Below, piece by piece: positions 59,882 to 64,000 of a stretch of DNA of 64,000 bases. The position numbers and the translations under genes are program-made. The notes under the pieces are model-generated. The model was not told the origin of the DNA. It searched no databases and worked only from the letters and a program-made list of their open reading frames with translations. The stretch is taken from the NCBI GenBank assembly GCA_900450595.1, contig UGGS01000001.1, positions 682,001-746,000 on the forward strand, read 5' to 3'. Source of the stretch: [Flavobacterium] thermophilum. Its GTDB lineage: Bacteria > Bacillota > Bacilli > Bacillales > Anoxybacillaceae. How positions within the stretch are numbered: position 1 is the stretch's first letter; the number at the start of each line of letters is the position of its first letter.

Positions 59882-60043
59882 ATGGAAGAGCAAAGACAAC
59901 GGCGCGACACGCCGACGGTAGCGCCGGGAATTGACGATGATGAAGTGTTGAACGAAAAGGCGACGGAAGAGGAAATTGAGCGCGGAGACTATACGAAAGT
60001 CGTCACACTGGCGTGGGACGAAGTCGAGCCGTCGGAGCCCTGA
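59882..60043 (+). CDS. small acidic hypothetical protein (53 aa)
   Basis: AAAGGGGGCGGATCAG precedes the ATG, and an extended -10 (TGGTATAAT at 59806-59814) lies 70 nt upstream. It reads MEEQRQRRDTPTVAPGIDDD... and ends WDEVEPSEP. Strongly acidic and probably flexible. It converges with the next minus-strand gene at a shared hairpin. No family recognised. Confidence 0.65.
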   Translation: MEEQRQRRDTPTVAPGIDDDEVLNEKATEEEIERGDYTKVVTLAWDEVEPSEP

Positions 60044-60050
60044 TCGAAAT

Positions 60051-60079
60051 AGAAACCCTTGTGCGGCACAAGGGTTTCT
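60051..60079. terminator. bidirectional hairpin between convergent small genes
   Basis: AGAAACCCTTGTG pairs perfectly with CACAAGGGTTTCT (13 bp, loop CGG). Confidence 0.7.
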
Positions 60080-60088
60080 CCGGGTTTG

Positions 60089-60247
60089 TTACGATTCGGG
60101 ATTGTCGTGATGGCCCGGGCCGTTTTTCCGGCCGCCGGCGGCCGAGTATTCCTTGGCGTGCGCTGCGTCTTCGGCGATCAACGCCTCTTTTGGAATATGG
60201 TTGTTCTTTTTCTGCCCGTTGATGCGGTTGCGATGCTTTTTGCCCAT
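60089..60247 (-). CDS. small basic hypothetical protein (52 aa)
   Basis: AAGGAGGGAAAACG precedes the ATG. It reads MGKKHRNRINGQKKNNHIPK... and ends GPGHHDNPES, rich in Lys, Asn, His and Gly. Such proteins are common minor spore or stationary-phase products in Bacillaceae, but I cannot name it. Confidence 0.65.
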   Translation of the reverse strand: MGKKHRNRINGQKKNNHIPKEALIAEDAAHAKEYSAAGGRKNGPGHHDNPES

Positions 60248-60378
60248 CGTTTTCCCTCCTTGAACTGTCGTTGTCGTTAGTGTATGCGGCAAAAGGGCGG
60301 TTCATCGACGGAAAATGTTTGCAGGCGGCGTCGGGCGGGCGGAGCGGAGACTGAAGGGAACTGGGAGGGGGACGGAAT

Positions 60379-60783
60379 ATGGCCGCATTGGCGCTGGCGC
60401 TGTTGCTGTGCGTCGTCTCGATCGCCGCGTCGCTTTGGCTCAAAGAGCAGGTGGAGCGCGTTTTGTTTCGCTGGAGAAACGTTCCTGTTCTCCATGCGGC
60501 CAATATCGTCATCATTGCGGCCATCGTTGCGGTTGCCTATTATCGGCTGAGCGGCATCGGCGTCTACTTGCGTGATTTGGCCGACATCGATGGATTTTGG
60601 TATGTATTTGCCGGAACAACGCAGCTTGTGCTGCCGCTTTATTTGTTCGCCTGCTGGCTGCTCGCCAGGCGGCGCGGGCGCGAGAAAAAATATACGCGCA
60701 GCAAAGATAAAAAGGTGCTGTATATCAACGAAAGGTATCTTGCGCGCCGCTATCGCGACGATTATCGTTCGAAAACGTCTTAA
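60379..60783 (+). CDS. small integral membrane protein (134 aa)
   Basis: Three membrane segments (ALALALLLCVVSIAASLWL; AANIVIIAAIVAVAYYRL; LVLPLYLFACWLLA) and a very basic C-terminal tail (RRRGREKKYTRSKDKK...RYRDDYRSKTS). GGGAGGGGGACGGAAT precedes the ATG. Function unknown. Confidence 0.75.
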   Translation: MAALALALLLCVVSIAASLWLKEQVERVLFRWRNVPVLHAANIVIIAAIVAVAYYRLSGIGVYLRDLADIDGFWYVFAGTTQLVLPLYLFACWLLARRRGREKKYTRSKDKKVLYINERYLARRYRDDYRSKTS

Positions 60784-60784
60784 A

Positions 60785-60812
60785 AAGGGAGAGCAGCTCT
60801 CCCTTAAAATTT
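60785..60812. terminator. hairpin between convergent genes
   Basis: AAGGGAGAGC pairs with GCTCTCCCTT, followed by AAAATTTT. Confidence 0.75.
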
Positions 60813-60911
60813 TGTTTTTTCTTTTTTGGACGTTGACGGCTGGTTGTTCGCTTTTGAGGATGGATTCGTTTTGTTGGCGTACTCCACCGCCTGCTCAAGT
60901 TTCTTTTTCAC
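60804..60911 (-). CDS. 35-residue Lys/Asn/Ser-rich peptide
   Basis: GTG start behind GGAAAGGAGGAAAGACG. It reads MKKKLEQAVEYANKTNPSSK and ends KEKTKF, hydrophilic. The very strong ribosome-binding site supports translation. It is perhaps a minor spore protein; not assignable. Confidence 0.55.
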   Translation of the reverse strand: MKKKLEQAVEYANKTNPSSKANNQPSTSKKEKTKF

Positions 60912-61068
60912 CGTCTTTCCTCCTTTCCCGCCGTGTGGGCACGAATAGTATGCCCGCCTTTCGCTCAAGCTACTCGAGGCAAGACTGCCATTTTCCGCAA
61001 ACATATGATATGATAAACAAGGGCATGGCCGAACCATAACCGTTCGAAGTCATAAGGAGGAATCGAGT

Positions 61069-61776
61069 TTGAGCGTACATATCGGAGCCAAACAAGGGGA
61101 CATCGCCGAACGCATTTTGCTGCCGGGCGACCCGCTGCGCGCCAAATACATTGCCGAGACGTTTTTGGAAGGGGCGGTGTGCTACAATGAAGTGCGCGGC
61201 ATGTTCGGATTTACGGGGACATACAAAGGGCATCGCGTCTCCGTCCAAGGGACGGGGATGGGAGTGCCGTCCATTTCGATTTATGTCAACGAATTGATCC
61301 AAAGCTATGGAGTAAAGACGCTCATCCGCGTCGGAACATGCGGCGCCATTCAACCGGATGTGCGCGTGCGTGACGTCATTTTGGCGATCGGCGCATCCAC
61401 CGATTCCAACATGAACCGTCTCATTTTCCGCGGCCGCGATTATGCGCCGACGGCGGATTTCCACTTGCTGCGGACGGCATACGACGTTGGAATGGAAAAA
61501 GGATTGGCGCTCAAAGTCGGCAACGTCTTTACCGCCGACATGTTTTACAACGACGAACCAAACTGGGAAACGTGGGCGCGCTACGGCGTATTGGCCGTCG
61601 AGATGGAAACGGCGGCGCTCTATACGTTGGCGGCCAAATTCGGCTGCCGGGCGCTGTCGGTGCTGACGGTCAGCGACCATATTTTAACCGGCGAGGAGAC
61701 GACAGCCGAAGAACGGCAAACGACGTTTAACGAAATGATCGAGGTGGCGCTCGAAGCGGCGGTTCGCAGCAGCTGA
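61069..61776 (+). CDS. deoD: purine nucleoside phosphorylase DeoD
   Basis: A 235-residue hexameric-type phosphorylase cleaving purine (deoxy)nucleosides with phosphate. Motifs are [60 protein letters not shown], the phosphate/ribose region [15 protein letters not shown], and the catalytic Asp in [11 protein letters not shown]. The TTG start follows TAAGGAGGAATCGAG. It precedes yodJ, as in B. subtilis. Confidence 0.96.
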   Translation: MSVHIGAKQGDIAERILLPGDPLRAKYIAETFLEGAVCYNEVRGMFGFTGTYKGHRVSVQGTGMGVPSISIYVNELIQSYGVKTLIRVGTCGAIQPDVRVRDVILAIGASTDSNMNRLIFRGRDYAPTADFHLLRTAYDVGMEKGLALKVGNVFTADMFYNDEPNWETWARYGVLAVEMETAALYTLAAKFGCRALSVLTVSDHILTGEETTAEERQTTFNEMIEVALEAAVRSS

Positions 61777-61827
61777 TGATGCGGCGGCTGTTCGGTGCGC
61801 CCCGGGAAACAGAAAAGGGGAAGATGA

Positions 61828-62643
61828 ATGAATCAGCGTTGGCAAACGGCGGCGCTTATGTGCCTGTTGCTCGTTGGCTGCCAAACGGGAGGAAGCGGTG
61901 ACGGCGGCGCGGCCGGCCCGCCCGGGCAGCCGCCGGAACATACGGCGCCGCCCAGCATCCATGAACGAGAGGAACCGAACCGGCCGGTTGACCCGGATTT
62001 GCAGCTTGAGGCAAAATATTGGAACGTCATCGAAGTGCGAAACGGACAAAAGGTCATTATGAACCCGGACAACATTTTGGTGCTTGTCAATAAAGAGCAG
62101 TCGCTTCCGTCCGGTTACAAGCCGGCCGATTTGGTTGTGCCGCGCGTGCCGTTTTCGTTTGCCGACCCGAACGCAGAAAAGCGGCATATGCGGGCCGAGG
62201 CGGCCGCCGCGCTCGAAGAAATGTTTGCCGCCGCCCGCCGCGATGGCATTGAGCTCGTCGCGGTGTCCGCTTACCGGTCGTATGAGCGGCAGAAGGCGAT
62301 TTTTGCGGAGGAAGTGCGGCAAAAAGGGGAGGAAAAAGCCGTCCAGGCCGTCGCCCACCCGGGGCAAAGCGAACACCAGACGGGGCTTGCTGTTGACATT
62401 AGCAGCCGGTCGGCCGGCTACCAGCTGACCGAGGCGTTCGGGACGACAAAAGAAGGGCAGTGGGTCGCCGCCCACGCGCATGAATACGGGTTTATCATCC
62501 GCTATCCGAAAGGGAAGGAAGCGGTGACCGGCTATCAATATGAGCCGTGGCATCTTCGCTATGTCGGGCGGAAGGCCGCCGCCGTGATGAAAGAGCGCGG
62601 CATGACAATGGAAGAATATTTTCAAGCGGTAAAAAAAGTGTGA
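61828..62643 (+). CDS. yodJ: D-alanyl-D-alanine carboxypeptidase, VanY/YodJ type lipoprotein
   Basis: A 271-residue protein with a lipoprotein signal (LMCLLLVGCQTG, lipobox LLVGC), a Pro/Gly-rich linker, and a M15B carboxypeptidase domain. Zinc ligands are in SEHQTGLAVDISS (HxxxxxxD) and EPWHLRYVG (the final His), with SAYRSYERQ. It trims the terminal D-Ala of peptidoglycan stem peptides outside the membrane. A MITE begins 5 nt past its stop. Confidence 0.93.
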   Translation: MNQRWQTAALMCLLLVGCQTGGSGDGGAAGPPGQPPEHTAPPSIHEREEPNRPVDPDLQLEAKYWNVIEVRNGQKVIMNPDNILVLVNKEQSLPSGYKPADLVVPRVPFSFADPNAEKRHMRAEAAAALEEMFAAARRDGIELVAVSAYRSYERQKAIFAEEVRQKGEEKAVQAVAHPGQSEHQTGLAVDISSRSAGYQLTEAFGTTKEGQWVAAHAHEYGFIIRYPKGKEAVTGYQYEPWHLRYVGRKAAAVMKERGMTMEEYFQAVKKV

Positions 62644-62648
62644 AGACA

Positions 62649-62801
62649 GGGCTGGCCCAAAAGAGCGGTAATGCTTCTATCTGGCATAATATGAAAAAGT
62701 AGACCACCACGAAAAACCCGGTAAAACCAAGGGTTTCAGAGGTGGTCTCTTTCCCATGCTTCGGTTGCATTTCATCAAAAAGGGGCTTTTGAGTCAGCCC
62801 C
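62649..62801 (-). mobile_element. 153-bp MITE, copy B
   Basis: Inverted relative to copy A at 57550-57702, of equal length and with scattered substitutions. Ends are GGGCTGGCCCAAAAG and CTTTTGAGTCAGCCCC. The flanks GAAGAC and GTTTTC can pair, as at the IS1182-type insertions. Confidence 0.9.
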
Positions 62802-62821
62802 GTTTTCGTTTGTTGCAGCCC

Positions 62822-63520
62822 CTATGCCTCACACCAAAACACGCAGTAGCCGAGCCGGTCGCCAAATTGCGCCGTCAGCTGCTGATGCTTCTGCCACATG
62901 CTCGCCATCTCCGGCGTCGTCGGGAAGGCGATGACGGCCGGCGTCCCTTCTCCCGCCGCCTCCGCCGCCGTTTTGTAAAAGAAATGACGGCAGCGGAATC
63001 CGCTTTGTTCAAGCGTTTTTTTCCATTCGGCGGGCGTCATCAGCCGCTTGAAGCCGTAGAACGCGGCGATCCGCTGCTGCTCGGCGGCGGTGAGCCGCTT
63101 ATGGCATGCTTCGATGCCGATGAACGTGCCTCCTTTCTTCAGCACGCGGCGGATTTCGGCAAGCGCAGCAGGCAGTGAAACAAAGGCGAGCACCGATTCG
63201 GAAAGGACAAGATCAAACGTGCCGGCGGGAAACGGCAGCGATTCGACCGAAGCCTGGTGCAGGCGAACCGGAACCGCCATGGCACCGAAACGCTGCTTCG
63301 CCTTGGCGATCATTTTGGGATGGAGATCGATGGCCGTCACGTCCGCGCCGTACTGTCTAGCGATATACGCCGCTGTCTGCCCTGTGCCGCAGCCGACGTC
63401 AAGCACGGCGGTTGAGCGGTCAATATTAAGTTTACGTAAGATTTGTTTTGTCAACTCAAAACCGCCGGGGTGGGCGCCGTCAATCCCCATGTCCGCCAAC
63501 CAGTCCAAATACGTCATCAT
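62822..63520 (-). CDS. class I SAM-dependent methyltransferase
   Basis: A 232-residue methyltransferase with motif I AVLDVGCGTGQTAAYIARQYGADVTAIDLHPKMI, motif II/III FPAGTFDLVLSESVLAFV, and IRRVLKKGGTFIGIEACH. UbiE/arsenite-methyltransferase-like in outline; the acceptor is unknown. The start ATG 63520 (or 63517) follows AAAAAGGAGAATGCC; the longer frame to 63538 would include that site. Confidence 0.88.
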   Translation of the reverse strand: MMTYLDWLADMGIDGAHPGGFELTKQILRKLNIDRSTAVLDVGCGTGQTAAYIARQYGADVTAIDLHPKMIAKAKQRFGAMAVPVRLHQASVESLPFPAGTFDLVLSESVLAFVSLPAALAEIRRVLKKGGTFIGIEACHKRLTAAEQQRIAAFYGFKRLMTPAEWKKTLEQSGFRCRHFFYKTAAEAAGEGTPAVIAFPTTPEMASMWQKHQQLTAQFGDRLGYCVFWCEA

Positions 63521-63704
63521 GGCATTCTCCTTTTTCACTCAGTTGGTTTATCATATGCCAGAGAGCCGTTTTTTGTCTTTGAGCAAAAAAATTGGCTTGT
63601 CCCTATACTCATGAAAAAAAGCAATTTTGTTGCTATAGACCCAACCGCTATCAAGCTGGTACACTGATACGTGCAAGAACGAGAACGCTAGGTTGGTGAA
63701 TGGA

Positions 63705-64000
63705 GTGGAACGGAAACAACGGGCGGAGGCTGGGGTGTTGTTAAGCCTCTTTATCTATCTTCTGCTGGCAGCCGGCAAGCTTTTGGCCGGGGCGGCAGCC
63801 GGATCGGACGGAGTGAAAGCGGACGGATGGAACAATTTGAGCGATGTGATGGCTTCCGTCGCTGTCTATATCGGCATGAAAATTGCCAAAAAACCGCGCG
63901 ACCGCAATCATCCGTACGGACATTCGCGGGCGGAGAACATTTCGTCGCTGTTGGCCGCCTTTTTCATGATGTCCATCGGTATTGATGTGATTACAGACGG
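63705..64000 (+). CDS. cation diffusion facilitator (CDF) transporter, 5' part
   Basis: The frame runs off the window edge. It has a first helix (VLLSLFIYLLLAAGKLLAGA), the CDF metal site DGVKADGWNNLSDVMASVAVYIG (DG..NN..D), and HPYGHSRAENISSLLAAFFMM. CDF proteins export Zn2+, Mn2+ or similar with proton exchange; the metal cannot be told. GTG 63705 is the likely start; GTG 63696 is an alternative. Confidence 0.88.
   Translation, partial: MERKQRAEAGVLLSLFIYLLLAAGKLLAGAAAGSDGVKADGWNNLSDVMASVAVYIGMKIAKKPRDRNHPYGHSRAENISSLLAAFFMMSIGIDVITD

Overview
The window looks like chromosomal DNA of a thermophilic, spore-forming Bacillaceae, most likely Geobacillus of the kaustophilus / thermoleovorans / stearothermophilus group. 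The evidence is the GC-rich coding sequence, a B-type RNase P RNA, spore genes (sspH, sspN, tlp, cotD, a CotF-like gene), a b(o/a)3-type cytochrome oxidase like that described in Geobacillus, and gene order shared with Bacillus subtilis (yprA-yprB-cotD-gpsB-rnpB-ypsC; ypvA-ypwA-xpt-pbuX-bpsA-bpsB-dynA-ypbS; sspN-tlp-yneP-yneQ-yneR; yozE-yodN-yozD-deoD-yodJ). No tRNA gene, rRNA gene or CRISPR array was seen.

Layout. 0-4 kb: end of thiD, thiE, an IS1182-family element, and a membrane acyltransferase. 4-11 kb: small spore and housekeeping genes (sspH, tatA), a YitT-type membrane protein, a subtilisin-like protease, a patch of decayed spore-coat genes, a sporulation-type histidine kinase, a cysteine-synthase homologue, two gene remnants, and yetJ. 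12-23.4 kb: a glycolate/glyoxylate block (hyi, tartronate semialdehyde reductase, glcE-glcF-glcD, malate synthase G, malic enzyme, an FAH-family protein, an IclR regulator). Glycolate would be oxidised to glyoxylate. Glyoxylate would either condense with acetyl-CoA to malate, then go to pyruvate by malic enzyme, or be handled through tartronate semialdehyde. A shared palindrome in front of glcE and glcB suggests one regulator, probably the IclR protein. 23.5-34 kb: yprA/yprB DNA repair, cotD, gpsB, rnpB, ypsC, ypvA, ypwA. 33.9-36.4 kb: the oxidase operon on the minus strand, with an Fnr-like site.

36.5-42.5 kb: a guanine-type purine riboswitch and its genes xpt-pbuX, now separated by a second copy of the IS1182-family element inserted in the loop of the riboswitch terminator; then a coiled-coil protein built on a 60-bp tandem repeat; then a bpsA/bpsB deletion scar. 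42.6-50 kb: dynA, ypbS, a rhodanese, an IS4/IS231-type element with an 11-bp target duplication inside a terminator, and a ResA-like thioredoxin. 50-64 kb: small spore genes, thioesterases, corA behind a structured leader, a flavoprotein, bioB, the yozE/yodN/yozD genes, deoD-yodJ, a methyltransferase, and the start of a cation-efflux gene. Two inverted copies of a 153-bp MITE, whose tips match those of the IS1182-family element, follow bioB and yodJ.

The main theme is repeated small-scale decay and transposon insertion at transcription terminators and hairpins, on an otherwise conserved Bacillaceae backbone. Family assignments come from recognising sequence motifs and neighbourhood. No database search was run.
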